Shown here one piece after another: positions 36,437 to 45,580 of a stretch of 64,000 nucleotides of DNA (its first letter is position 1; every line of letters starts with the position of its first letter). The notes beneath the pieces were generated by a model, which did no database searches, was not told the DNA's origin, and worked only from the letters and a program-made list of their open reading frames with translations. Position numbers and translations under genes: made by a program. Source of the DNA: Parabacteroides sp. PF5-9 (GTDB lineage Bacteria > Bacteroidota > Bacteroidia > Bacteroidales > Tannerellaceae); contig NZ_JARXWG010000012.1 of assembly GCF_029893105.1 (NCBI RefSeq), positions 1 through 64,000 on the forward strand, read 5' to 3'.

Positions 36437-37756
36437 TCATTTCTTCCAGTACTTATCCACCAACTCCTGCTTGATATTTACCTCTGCAGGAGTAAAGTAT
36501 TCACCAAACAGATTCCATGCTACATCCAGCATTTCGGTCGTATCCAGGTTGACATCGATAGCCAACAGTTTATCAGAATACCCTTTGGCAAAAGAGAGGG
36601 TACGATTATCATAGTCTGTCAAATCGAAACCGTTCTCCATCTTTGTCTTGGCATTCGCAGCATCGGCATACAGACGAACAGCCGCATTCATCACTTGTGG
36701 GTGATCTTCACGGGTTTTTTTACCTGTTACCAGCTGTTTCAAACGAGACAAACTACGGAACGGGTCTACGATCACCTTACCGATATCACTATCGCGACGA
36801 AGATACAACTGACCTTCCGTAATATATCCGGTATTATCAGGCACCGAGTGGGTAATATCACCACCGGAAAGCGTAGTTACGGCAATAATCGTAATCGAAC
36901 CACCATCAGGGAATTGTACCGCTTTTTCGTAGATCTTAGCTAAGTCCGAATACAATGAACCCGGCATAGAATCTTTCGATGGGATCTGATCCATACGGTT
37001 AGATACGATTGCCAATGCATCCGCATAGTTGGTCATGTCTGTCAACAATACCAATACTTTTTCATTCTTCTGAACAGCAAAATATTCGGCTGCCGTCAAC
37101 GCCATATCAGGAACAAGGATACGTTCTACCGACGGGTCTTCCGTGGTATTGATAAAACTGACAATACGATCCAGTGCTCCCGCATTGCTAAACGTATTTT
37201 TAAAGAAGAGGTAATCATCATTGGTCATACCCATACCACCCAGAATAATCTTATCTGACTGGGCACGCAGAGCAACCATAGCCATTACCTGATTGAACGG
37301 TTGATCCGGATCGGCAAAAAATGGGATTTTCTGCCCTGTAACCAACGTATTATTCAAGTCGATACCGGCAATACCGGTTGCTATCAATTCGGAGGGTTGT
37401 TCACGACGCACGGGATTTACCGATGGTCCGCCAATCTCAACCTCCTGCCCTTCCGGAACAGGTCCGCCATCGATCGGTTCGCCATAGGCATTAAAGAAGC
37501 GACCGGCTAACTGCTCGCCCACTTTCAATGTCGGTGCTTTCCCCATAAAGACCACTTCTGCATTGGTACGAATACCTTCTGTCCCGGAAAATACCTGCAA
37601 CGTAACTTCGTCACCAATCACTTTTACAACCTGAGCCAACTTTCCGTCTACCGAGGCCAACTCATCATACCCTACTCCTGTTGCTTTCAACGAACAGGTC
37701 GCTTTTGTAATCTGGGTAATCTTCGTATATATTTTCTGAAATGCTTTTGTTGCCAT
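36437..37756 (-). CDS. atpB: V-type ATPase subunit B (non-catalytic head subunit)
   Basis: 439 aa regulatory nucleotide-binding subunit of the A3B3 head. Family segments seen include GRFFNAYGEPIDGGP, PSVNPVRREQPSELIATGI, DLNNTLVTGQKIPFF and MPGSLYSDLAKIYEKA. It lacks the full Walker A motif, as expected for subunit B. It starts 6 bases after gene A stops. Confidence 0.96.
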   Translation of the reverse strand: MATKAFQKIYTKITQITKATCSLKATGVGYDELASVDGKLAQVVKVIGDEVTLQVFSGTEGIRTNAEVVFMGKAPTLKVGEQLAGRFFNAYGEPIDGGPVPEGQEVEIGGPSVNPVRREQPSELIATGIAGIDLNNTLVTGQKIPFFADPDQPFNQVMAMVALRAQSDKIILGGMGMTNDDYLFFKNTFSNAGALDRIVSFINTTEDPSVERILVPDMALTAAEYFAVQKNEKVLVLLTDMTNYADALAIVSNRMDQIPSKDSMPGSLYSDLAKIYEKAVQFPDGGSITIIAVTTLSGGDITHSVPDNTGYITEGQLYLRRDSDIGKVIVDPFRSLSRLKQLVTGKKTREDHPQVMNAAVRLYADAANAKTKMENGFDLTDYDNRTLSFAKGYSDKLLAIDVNLDTTEMLDVAWNLFGEYFTPAEVNIKQELVDKYWKK

Positions 37757-37762
37757 ATTCTA

Positions 37763-39520
37763 TTAATTTTCCGTTCTTTCCTTCAGTAATTCGTCCAACT
37801 GTATATTGAACTTTTTAAACTGTTCACTTTCATATTCAGAATAGTTCATCTGCTTAAAGAGATTGATCATATTCTTGAAGTACTCCATGACTTCCGTAAA
37901 TGTATCAAACTTAAACTCAGCATGACAAATATCCACCACCTTATTCAACATAAACTCCTGACGAGCCAGTGGTGTGACCGCATCGATATCATCAAAAGCA
38001 TCCTGCTGCAGGATCACAAAATCGATTAACTCAGACTTCCAGAATACGATGTGATAATCAACCGGTACCCCGTCATCACCCAGGATATTGATCTGTTCCG
38101 AGATCTCCTTACCTCGCAACAAGCGGGTCTTCACCTCATTTACTTTATCAATCCAGGTAGAAGAGATATGTTTCTCGATATATTCCTGAAATTCCGGATA
38201 CTCCAGATATTTAGAATAACTATCGATGGGATTTACTGCCGGATAACGTTTTCTATCCGCACGCTCCTGTTCCAAGGCATAGAAACAACGGGCTACTTTC
38301 TTTGTATTTTCAGTTACCGGCTCTTTCAAGTTACCACCGGCAGGAGATACAGTTCCTATAAATGTAACAGAACCTGTCTTTCCATTTTTCAGTTCTACAT
38401 AACCTGCACGAGCATAGAAATTTGCAATAATTGCCGACAAGTCCATCGGGAATGCATCCGGTCCGGGAAGTTCTTCCAGACGGTTCGACATCTCACGCAG
38501 GGCCTGAGCCCAACGTGAAGTCGAGTCAGCCATCAACAATACTTTCAATCCCATGCTGCGATAATACTCGGCAATAGTCATTGCCGTATATACGGACGCT
38601 TCACGAGCCGCCACCGGCATATTCGATGTATTGGCAATAATGATCGTTCGTTCCATCAATTTACGACCGGTATGCGGGTCTACCAAGTGAGGGAATTCGG
38701 CAAAGATCTCCACCACCTCATTGGCACGCTCACCACAAGCTGCAATAATCACGATATCGGCTTCAGCCTGTTTGGAGATCGCATGCTGCAACACCGTCTT
38801 TCCCGTACCGAACGGACCGGGAATAAATCCGGTACCACCTTCTACAATCGGATTAATGGTGTCGATTGTACGGACACCGGTTTCCAATAATTTATACGGA
38901 CGCGGTTTCTCTTTATAACAGGTCACAGCCTTCTTTACCGGCCATTTCTGAATCATATTCACCTCTACGTCTTTTCCATGCTCGTCCGTAAGAACCGCAA
39001 TCTTATCAACTACGGTATATTCACCTTCAGACACAACGCTTTTTACCGTATATGTTCCTTCAAAAACAAAAGGCACCATAATCTTATGCGGCTGGAAGTT
39101 TTCATCGACCTCACCCAACCAATCACCGGCTACCACTTTATCACCTACTTTAGCGATCGGTTTAAATGCCCATTTCTTATCATCATTCAAGGCATAGGTA
39201 TAATCACCACGTTTCAGGAAAACACCTTCCATCTTGTCCAGGTCATTCTGCAATCCGTCATAGTTGCGTGAAAGCATACCGGGACCCAATGTCACTTCCA
39301 ACATATGCCCTTCAAATTCGGCTTCATCGCCTACACGCATACCACGGGTACTTTCAAACACCTGCACATAGGCATTCTGTCCGATAACTTTGATCACCTC
39401 CGCCATTAGCTTTACGCCCCCGACGGAAATGTAACAAATTTCATTTTGAGAAACCGGCCCATCCACCTCTACGGTTACCAGGTTGGATACGATTCCTTTT
39501 ACTATTCCTTTCGTAGCCAT
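37763..39520 (-). CDS. atpA: V-type ATPase subunit A (catalytic)
   Basis: 585 aa catalytic subunit. Walker A is GPFGTGKT at residues 235-242. The extended non-homologous region typical of V/A-type subunit A lies before it (about 110-200). ACGERANEVVEIFAEFP and LLMADSTSRWAQALREMS contain the catalytic Glu-finger and Walker B regions. It begins 2 bases after the DUF2764 gene and is followed closely by gene B. Confidence 0.97.
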   Translation of the reverse strand: MATKGIVKGIVSNLVTVEVDGPVSQNEICYISVGGVKLMAEVIKVIGQNAYVQVFESTRGMRVGDEAEFEGHMLEVTLGPGMLSRNYDGLQNDLDKMEGVFLKRGDYTYALNDDKKWAFKPIAKVGDKVVAGDWLGEVDENFQPHKIMVPFVFEGTYTVKSVVSEGEYTVVDKIAVLTDEHGKDVEVNMIQKWPVKKAVTCYKEKPRPYKLLETGVRTIDTINPIVEGGTGFIPGPFGTGKTVLQHAISKQAEADIVIIAACGERANEVVEIFAEFPHLVDPHTGRKLMERTIIIANTSNMPVAAREASVYTAMTIAEYYRSMGLKVLLMADSTSRWAQALREMSNRLEELPGPDAFPMDLSAIIANFYARAGYVELKNGKTGSVTFIGTVSPAGGNLKEPVTENTKKVARCFYALEQERADRKRYPAVNPIDSYSKYLEYPEFQEYIEKHISSTWIDKVNEVKTRLLRGKEISEQINILGDDGVPVDYHIVFWKSELIDFVILQQDAFDDIDAVTPLARQEFMLNKVVDICHAEFKFDTFTEVMEYFKNMINLFKQMNYSEYESEQFKKFNIQLDELLKERTEN

Positions 39521-39522
39521 AA

Positions 39523-40392
39523 CTATTTTTTATTGTTTCTTTTAAATTCTTCCAATGCACTATCACTACCCTTTTTCATGGCGCCTACCAATTCACGGAA
39601 GGTCTTTTCGCCGGTAGCTTTATCCAATGTAACCCATCGTTCAATCATTTCCACCTTGAGCATATAAGCAAACACACTTTCTATATCAAAGGTCTTAAAG
39701 AACGTGTTTTCTTCAAGCCATTCCCATTTCAGCTGGTCGATCTTTTTCTCACGCACATACAAGTCCGATTCTTCGGCTATACGCTGTAAAGCAGGGAGAT
39801 ATTCGACCGAATCACCCAGCCCGAAATCACGTGCATTCGATGTCCGTAAAGCCTGTGCAATATCATTCTCACCCACAATATAATCGGCTTTCTCCAGTCC
39901 ATATTTCCGAGCCGTAATCGCTGCCAATAAATTGTTGATATTCAGGTTCAGTTCAAACCAGTCGGCCACAAATTTATTCTTATTCGTCATCGCATAGGCA
40001 TAATACAACGACGCCAATTGATCTTCCCAAGGGATTCTTAAAGCACTCTCTTTTCCTTCTGCGGCCAGATACGCTTTAAAGAACTTCTCAAAATAGGGAG
40101 GGATATGTTCATTCTTCGGAGGGTTTTCTTCCTCTTTCAAGGCGGTAAACAGCCCCATGAACTCGTCATACGTTATACTTCCACGTGGATCCGGATCCCG
40201 ATCTGGAAATCGCGCTTGTTCAATAAGATTCTTATTATCAAATTTCAGAAAGAACAAATCGATCATTTTTTTGTCTTCCGAAGTTAATATCCCATCCAAT
40301 TCATCCCTGAATTCTGTAATGGTAAAAGGAAGCTTACTGTCGTCCAGCGCAATATTAGGAAGTCCTGCTATTAAGCAATAGTACTTACTCAT
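39523..40392 (-). CDS. DUF2764 protein of the V-ATPase operon (probable subunit C equivalent)
   Basis: 289 aa soluble protein with the start MSKYYCLIAGLPNIALDDSK. It corresponds to the DUF2764 family, found in the V-ATPase operons of Chlamydiae, spirochaetes and Bacteroidetes in the same position between subunits E and A. No signal peptide or membrane helix. Because no recognisable subunit C is encoded here, it may take the place of the C subunit linking the stalk and the ring; that is inference from position. Confidence 0.85.
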   Translation of the reverse strand: MSKYYCLIAGLPNIALDDSKLPFTITEFRDELDGILTSEDKKMIDLFFLKFDNKNLIEQARFPDRDPDPRGSITYDEFMGLFTALKEEENPPKNEHIPPYFEKFFKAYLAAEGKESALRIPWEDQLASLYYAYAMTNKNKFVADWFELNLNINNLLAAITARKYGLEKADYIVGENDIAQALRTSNARDFGLGDSVEYLPALQRIAEESDLYVREKKIDQLKWEWLEENTFFKTFDIESVFAYMLKVEMIERWVTLDKATGEKTFRELVGAMKKGSDSALEEFKRNNKK

Positions 40393-40399
40393 AATATGC

Positions 40400-40990
40400 T
40401 CAGAATAACATTTCGATCAATTGCGGACGTAAAAATTCTTTAAAGAAAGAGATAAATTCCTCTTCACCAAAAGTGACTTTATAAGAGCCATCGGCAGGTA
40501 CAATCGCAAAAGAAGCCTCTTTTCCGCTTACCTTTTCTACCTTGACACCTTTATCCAATAACCCTTTTGCATTACTTTCAAAATACTTAGTCAACTCTTC
40601 AGCCTGAGTGGTCTGAACAGTTAACGCACCGGTTTTAGCCCATTCCTGTGCCATTTCCAGCATAATTTTCTGCATAAACCCTTTATCTGCGACGGCCGCT
40701 TTGACACTTGAAGAGGTGATCTCACCGGTTATCAGATTGGTGATTTCGCTTTTTAAGGCACCAACAGACTGGGACGCAAACAATTTCAATTCCGCTTCCG
40801 TATTCTTTTTCAATTCCGCCGCCTGTTTTTCCGCTGCAGCAACTATTCGTTTCGCTTCGGCTTCGGCTTCAGCAATAATGGTTTGTTTCTGTGAATTGGC
40901 ATCGGCGATGATTCGTCCGGCTTCTTCGTTTCCTTTCTCAACACCTTCACGGTAGATTTTGTCAGTCAGTTCCTGAATCTTTGTATCCAT
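40400..40990 (-). CDS. atpE: V-type ATPase subunit E (peripheral stalk)
   Basis: 196 aa first gene of the V-ATPase operon. A long N-terminal coiled coil (about 1-85; AGRIIADANSQKQTIIAEAE) is followed by a globular C-terminal domain, as in stalk subunit E. No separate subunit G/H gene is seen; the partner helix may be encoded elsewhere. Seven bases separate it from the DUF2764 gene. Confidence 0.92.
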   Translation of the reverse strand: MDTKIQELTDKIYREGVEKGNEEAGRIIADANSQKQTIIAEAEAEAKRIVAAAEKQAAELKKNTEAELKLFASQSVGALKSEITNLITGEITSSSVKAAVADKGFMQKIMLEMAQEWAKTGALTVQTTQAEELTKYFESNAKGLLDKGVKVEKVSGKEASFAIVPADGSYKVTFGEEEFISFFKEFLRPQLIEMLF

Positions 40991-41103
40991 CTCGAATGTA
41001 TAATTAAATGTTGTTTTTACTACTCATGGTATCCCCTTCCCCCCGCTCAAATTAGGGGAAGTACTATGTCTCTTTTCATGGCATAATTGAGAACAAACGC
41101 CCA

Positions 41104-41136
41104 CAAAGTTATTATTTTTCACAAATTAGCATCAAA
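41104..41136 (-). promoter_or_regulatory. Probable promoter of the V-ATPase operon
   Basis: TAACTTTG (41104-41111) matches the -7 consensus and a TTTG at 41133-41136 lies 21 bases upstream. The leader is about 110 bases and contains a 7-bp inverted repeat (CTTCCCC 41036 / GGGGAAG 41055) that could form a hairpin. Confidence 0.55.
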
Positions 41137-41175
41137 ATAAATGTGAAAACACGCTAAAAAATAACATACGTCAAT

Positions 41176-41183
41176 TAAATTTG
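41176..41183 (+). promoter_or_regulatory. -7 box of the GNAT gene promoter
   Basis: TAAATTTG matches TAnnTTTG, 29 bases ahead of the GNAT start codon and divergent from the V-ATPase promoter. Confidence 0.45.
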
Positions 41184-41212
41184 TATTTTCAATGGTCTAA
41201 AACAAATATAAT

Positions 41213-41713
41213 ATGTTCTCAATCCAAACAGCAGATAAAAACGACCGGTTTCTTATCCATCAGTTAGCCTCACGCATATGGCCCCACACCTATGGGGCGA
41301 TATTACCCCAAGAGCAATTAAACTATATGCTCGAAATGATGTATGCTCCGGAAAACATACTCCATCAGATGGTCGAATTACACCATCAATATTTCATATT
41401 CTATTCCGGCGACCAGCCGGCCGGCTACCTGTCGATCGAAACGATGGAGAATAACAGTTATATTTTTCAAAAGATCTACGCATTGCCGGAAATGCAGGGC
41501 ACCGGTCTGGGACGTTATATGATTGAACAAGGCATCTCTTTCTTAAAGAAGAACCATCCGACCCCCTTTACCATTTCATTATATGTCAATCGTGAAAACA
41601 AGGCGGTCGGATTTTACAAACATATGGGATTTGAAATAATCGACACCCGGGATCATCACATTGGGAACAACTATTATATGAATGATTACATTATGGCGAT
41701 GCATATCGACTAA
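41213..41713 (+). CDS. GNAT-family N-acetyltransferase
   Basis: 166 aa acetyltransferase. The acetyl-CoA pyrophosphate loop is visible as LPEMQGTGLGRYMIEQ (about 95-110), followed by the usual ENKAVGFYKHMGFE segment near 140. The acceptor substrate cannot be deduced. It is a single gene between the divergent V-ATPase operon and the convergent cyclophilin gene, whose stop is only 14 bases away. Confidence 0.9.
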   Translation: MFSIQTADKNDRFLIHQLASRIWPHTYGAILPQEQLNYMLEMMYAPENILHQMVELHHQYFIFYSGDQPAGYLSIETMENNSYIFQKIYALPEMQGTGLGRYMIEQGISFLKKNHPTPFTISLYVNRENKAVGFYKHMGFEIIDTRDHHIGNNYYMNDYIMAMHID

Positions 41714-41727
41714 GAGAGTAACAACGT

Positions 41728-42546
41728 TTACCGTTGAAACACTTTTGTCGATAAAATAATCACATCCTTCACCGGACGATCGCTCTGATTGGTCTCCACC
41801 AGCGATATTTTCTCCACAATATCAAAGCCCTCTATCACCTCTCCGAAGATCGTCACCGAACCATCCAGATGAGGTATCCCACCGATCGTTTTATAAACCT
41901 CCCTACGATCCGATGGAATGACATACGCACCCAATACATCCAACGTATCAATCACCATCAATGTCGCTTCCGCATGCAGTTCATCTTCCTTTTCTTCTTG
42001 AGCCAATCCGGGGTCTTTCTCTTTTAATTCCGCCCTGAATTTATGATACAACCAATTCTTACGGATCTCATTGATACGTATTTCTTTTTCGGACAACTCC
42101 GTATCATTCAAAATCTTTCCCTGTACAAAACAGAACTGGGTACCCGCCGATGCCCGTTCGGTGTTGACCGCATCCGCCAGCTTGGCATCAATTAACGCCC
42201 CTCGTTTATTGAAATAATGCGGAAGAATTTCTGCCGGAACCGTATATCCGCCATCCCCATGTCCATACACCGCTTCGGCCTCCTGTTTTTTACTCTCCGG
42301 ATCACCGCCCTGCACCACAAACTCTTTGATGACACGATGAAAAATCACATCTTTATAAAAATCACTCTGACAAAGGCGGATAAAATTCTCTTTATGAAGC
42401 GGGGTGTCATCGTATAACAGAACAGTCACATCCCCCATGGTTGTTTTTACCGTGACATAAACAGGTTTATCCGGATCAAGCGTTTTCTCGGAACATCCGG
42501 CAATAAAAAACAGACCAATTAATACAGCGAAGCAATGGAGTTTCAT
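41728..42546 (-). CDS. Cyclophilin-type peptidyl-prolyl isomerase lipoprotein
   Basis: 272 aa exported prolyl isomerase with a lipoprotein signal (FFIAGCSE, Cys18). The cyclophilin core is VTVKTTMGDVTVLLY, FHRVIKEFVVQGGDPE (Arg in the active site) and TQFCFVQG, then HLDGSVTIFGEVIEGFDIV. Between FCFVQG and the last segment there is an insertion of about 75 charged, helical residues (EIRINEIRKNWLYHKF and following). Such insertions are seen in Bacteroidetes homologues. It probably assists folding in the periplasm. Confidence 0.92.
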   Translation of the reverse strand: MKLHCFAVLIGLFFIAGCSEKTLDPDKPVYVTVKTTMGDVTVLLYDDTPLHKENFIRLCQSDFYKDVIFHRVIKEFVVQGGDPESKKQEAEAVYGHGDGGYTVPAEILPHYFNKRGALIDAKLADAVNTERASAGTQFCFVQGKILNDTELSEKEIRINEIRKNWLYHKFRAELKEKDPGLAQEEKEDELHAEATLMVIDTLDVLGAYVIPSDRREVYKTIGGIPHLDGSVTIFGEVIEGFDIVEKISLVETNQSDRPVKDVIILSTKVFQR

Positions 42547-42586
42547 ATAATTTTTATTTATGGTTTAACAAAAAACAAATTTTGCC

Positions 42587-44404
42587 CTATTCATCGACAA
42601 AAACAAGCATCTGGCAAGAGTTGCAATCAAAAGACAAACGAAGCTTTTTATCTTTGTACAACAGAAAAAAAGGCTCTTTATATACCGATTTCCCTTTTTG
42701 ATGTACCATACAATAACCTAAACTATATTTCAAACAATATTTGGTAAACATCAAAGGAACATCTTTCCGGGGTGCTAATTCATACGCAGGATCAATTTGC
42801 GACACCCCATGCCGGGTATAAAACGCTATCGCCCGGTCATTGGAGACATTGCCTAAATACGTCAACTGAGCAGTAGGAAAAACGGCCGAGGTCGACGTCT
42901 TTCTTTGCACCAATTCCCTGTTGAACCGTATTTTACGCAAGTCGACCAGTCGCTCTGCGGCCTGCCGCCGCATATCACTTAGTAAAGAGGAGGGCACAAA
43001 CCAATTCTTCTGTAAGACTATTTCTACATCCTGTACCTCAAAAGGCGTATTTCCCAACCGGGTAAGTTGTTTACGGATATTTTCCGTCTGGTCATTCCGC
43101 GCCATCTCCTTTTCATGTGTCCGGGTGACCATCACATACACACCCGAGGTATCTCTGATCTCCAAGGTATAACCAAACCGGTTTTCGCTAAACGTTAAAC
43201 GAACGTTAATCTTTCGTTCAGCCGTTTTCTGAGCCAATACCTTTTCAAAGGCCTGATCGAAGTTCCGGTATAAAACTGTTTTGGGTCGCAAAACAGGCAT
43301 CTCTGCCGGATACACTTTATTCACATCCACGCGGTTGGCTCTGAACCCCTGCAAGACACCTTTCTGATCAAAAAACGCCAATCCATCGCCATTATTTAAT
43401 GTTTTAATACCAGATACCGTAAACGAATTCCGATGAATTTCTTTGACGCGACCCACCTCCTCCCCAATCGATTTAGGGGTGTCAAACGATGTGATAGCTA
43501 CGGATCTACCCGATAACAAATAATCCGTAAAACCACGATTAAAACTTTTTTCCACGACCGGTTCAAAAGAGAAAGTAGAAACCCCGACAGAAGTCCGTTC
43601 ATATTCTTTCCGACGCAACAATATCGCATCCAATTTTTTACGATAAAAAGCCGTCACATTCTTCACATAAGAGACCTCTTTCAGCCGCCCCTCTATTTTA
43701 AAAGAAGAGACACCCGCATCGATCAGTTGCTCCAGATAATCAGAGCGGTTCATATCTTTAAGCGAAAGTAAATGTTTCTCCCGAAGAATCACCTCTCCCT
43801 CCGCATCGACCAACGTATACGGCAAACGACAATATTGGGCACATTCTCCACGATTCGCACTTCGTCCACTCAAAGCAGCACTCAGATAACACTGCCCACT
43901 GTAACAGACACATAATGCCCCATGCACAAACACCTCTAACGCCACAGAAACACTGTCTGCAATTCGTTTAATCTCCTTTAATGAGAGTTCGCGTGCCAAG
44001 ACCACTTGAGAGAACCCGACATCAGCCAGAAATCCAACTTTTTCAGGCGTTCTGTTATCTGTCTGTGTACTGGCATGTAAAGGAATAGGCGGTAAATTCA
44101 GCTGCGTCACCCCCATATCCTGCACAATCAACGCATCTACACCAACCTCATACAACTGCCAGATCAGCCGTTCCACCTCATCCAGTTCCTCCTCTTTCAA
44201 TAGGGTATTTAATGCCACATAGACGCGTACATTATATATATGAGCAAACTCACATAAGGCTCGGATATCTTCGATCGTATTGCCGGCAGCTGCTCTGGCG
44301 CTAAATTTAGGAGCACCGATATATACCGCATCGGCACCATGCCTGATCGCTTCAATACCACAAACAAGATCCTTTGCCGGAGCAAGTAGTTCTATTCGCC
44401 TCAT
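42587..44404 (-). CDS. Peptidase U32-family protein, RlhA-like
   Basis: 605 aa from the start MRRIELLAPAKDLVCG. Despite the name, characterised U32 members are tRNA or rRNA hydroxylation enzymes; the long form with a C-terminal DUF3656-like region is like RlhA, which acts on 23S rRNA C2501. The family barrel (about 1-330) includes YSGQCYLSAALSGRSANRG with the Cys cluster that continues in ECAQYC, which in these proteins holds an iron-sulfur cluster. The C-terminus ends in a CNSCQM segment. It begins 15 bases after the metA stop, so the two are probably cotranscribed. Confidence 0.85.
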   Translation of the reverse strand: MRRIELLAPAKDLVCGIEAIRHGADAVYIGAPKFSARAAAGNTIEDIRALCEFAHIYNVRVYVALNTLLKEEELDEVERLIWQLYEVGVDALIVQDMGVTQLNLPPIPLHASTQTDNRTPEKVGFLADVGFSQVVLARELSLKEIKRIADSVSVALEVFVHGALCVCYSGQCYLSAALSGRSANRGECAQYCRLPYTLVDAEGEVILREKHLLSLKDMNRSDYLEQLIDAGVSSFKIEGRLKEVSYVKNVTAFYRKKLDAILLRRKEYERTSVGVSTFSFEPVVEKSFNRGFTDYLLSGRSVAITSFDTPKSIGEEVGRVKEIHRNSFTVSGIKTLNNGDGLAFFDQKGVLQGFRANRVDVNKVYPAEMPVLRPKTVLYRNFDQAFEKVLAQKTAERKINVRLTFSENRFGYTLEIRDTSGVYVMVTRTHEKEMARNDQTENIRKQLTRLGNTPFEVQDVEIVLQKNWFVPSSLLSDMRRQAAERLVDLRKIRFNRELVQRKTSTSAVFPTAQLTYLGNVSNDRAIAFYTRHGVSQIDPAYELAPRKDVPLMFTKYCLKYSLGYCMVHQKGKSVYKEPFFLLYKDKKLRLSFDCNSCQMLVFVDE

Positions 44405-44419
44405 ATTTTTTCTGAACAA

Positions 44420-45355
44420 TCAGGTTAAATCACCCAAATGTTTAATGTCTTCAATCCGGAAAGGTGTCTCCTGGTACACATAATAATTCAGCCAATTGGT
44501 AAAAAGCAAATTCGCATGCCCACGCCACCGTACAACAGGTCCCTGAGCCGGATCATCATTGCGGTAATAATTGCGTGGAATAGCGATCGGCAACCCTTTA
44601 CCCAGATCACGCATATACTCATCGTTCAAGGTATAGGGCGAATATTCCGAATGACCGGTAATAAAAAATTCCCGTCCGCCACGAGCCATAGCCATATATA
44701 CGCCCGACTCTTCACTCTCCGACAACATCGTCAGCTGCGGCACTTTCAACAGATCCGCCCTGCGTATTTCCGTATGCCGGCTATGTGGCACAAAAAACTC
44801 ATCATCAAACCCTCTGAATATCGGCAGATAACGTTCACGCAACGTATGCCGGAACACACCAAACATTTTGGCCGGCAAATCATATTTGGGCACATCATAG
44901 AAATGATACAGTCCGGCAAAAGCGGCCCAACAGATATACAATGTAGAAGTCACATGAGTACGGGCCCAGTCGAAAATCGTAGTCAGTTCATTCCAGTACA
45001 ATACCTCTTCATACGACATCTGCTCGACAGGTGCTCCTGTAATAATCATCCCATCATAATATTCCTCCGCCATATCCTCAAAATTCTTATAAAATTCCTG
45101 CATATGTTCAACGGGCGTATTCTTGGAAGTATGTCCTTTGATCTTCATGAAATCAAGTTCGATCTGCAAAGGCGTATTACTCAACAAACGAATCAGATCG
45201 GTTTCCGTTGTTATTTTTAAAGGCATCAGGTTCAATACAACGACTTTGAGTGGACGAATATCCTGTGTAGAAGCGCGCAACGCATCCATCACAAAGATGT
45301 GTTCCTTCTTCAACAGGTCGATAGCCGGAAGGTTTTTCTTTAAATTTAAAGGCAT
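44420..45355 (-). CDS. metAA: Homoserine O-acyltransferase MetA, probably acetyl-CoA using
   Basis: First step of methionine synthesis from homoserine, 311 aa from MPLNLKKNLPAI, the usual MetA start; an 18-codon upstream extension overlaps the promoter. The catalytic residues fall at the standard numbers: Cys142 (ICWAAFAG), His235 and Glu237 (TGHSEY). Residue 111 is Glu (TGAPVE). In the Bacillus cereus enzyme Glu111 gives acetyl-CoA specificity, whereas E. coli has Gly111 (GAPLG) and uses succinyl-CoA. This gene therefore more likely encodes homoserine O-acetyltransferase in spite of the MetA fold. It has a good promoter and is followed by the U32 gene. Confidence 0.95.
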   Translation of the reverse strand: MPLNLKKNLPAIDLLKKEHIFVMDALRASTQDIRPLKVVVLNLMPLKITTETDLIRLLSNTPLQIELDFMKIKGHTSKNTPVEHMQEFYKNFEDMAEEYYDGMIITGAPVEQMSYEEVLYWNELTTIFDWARTHVTSTLYICWAAFAGLYHFYDVPKYDLPAKMFGVFRHTLRERYLPIFRGFDDEFFVPHSRHTEIRRADLLKVPQLTMLSESEESGVYMAMARGGREFFITGHSEYSPYTLNDEYMRDLGKGLPIAIPRNYYRNDDPAQGPVVRWRGHANLLFTNWLNYYVYQETPFRIEDIKHLGDLT

Positions 45356-45378
45356 GATGTGTAATGAATTATTTTCCA

Positions 45379-45409
45379 CAAAGGTAACTAATTCATTAAA
45401 AACGGACAA
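45379..45409 (-). promoter_or_regulatory. Promoter of metA
   Basis: TTG (45407-45409) and TACCTTTG (45379-45386) on the minus strand are 20 bases apart. The leader is short, about 20 bases, which leaves no room for a riboswitch. The 170 bases further upstream, to the GldB-like stop, show no gene. Confidence 0.7.
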
Positions 45410-45580
45410 TGAATCATTGACAATTAAAAGTGCAGGCTAAATGAAAACATGAAATAAATGAGAACTATTTAAACATTTTTACCAGTCTGTTGTTATAATA
45501 GTATAGTAGAGTTTTTCATGGTATTAGAATTAGGTTTAATTAGGTTTTCCGTCTCGTTCGTGAGAATAGGGCGGTTTTTT

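Noticed and set aside
44438-45220. 260-codon open frame on the plus strand opposite metA
   Set aside because: MetA on the other strand has all its catalytic residues in register; the plus-strand product shows no family features.
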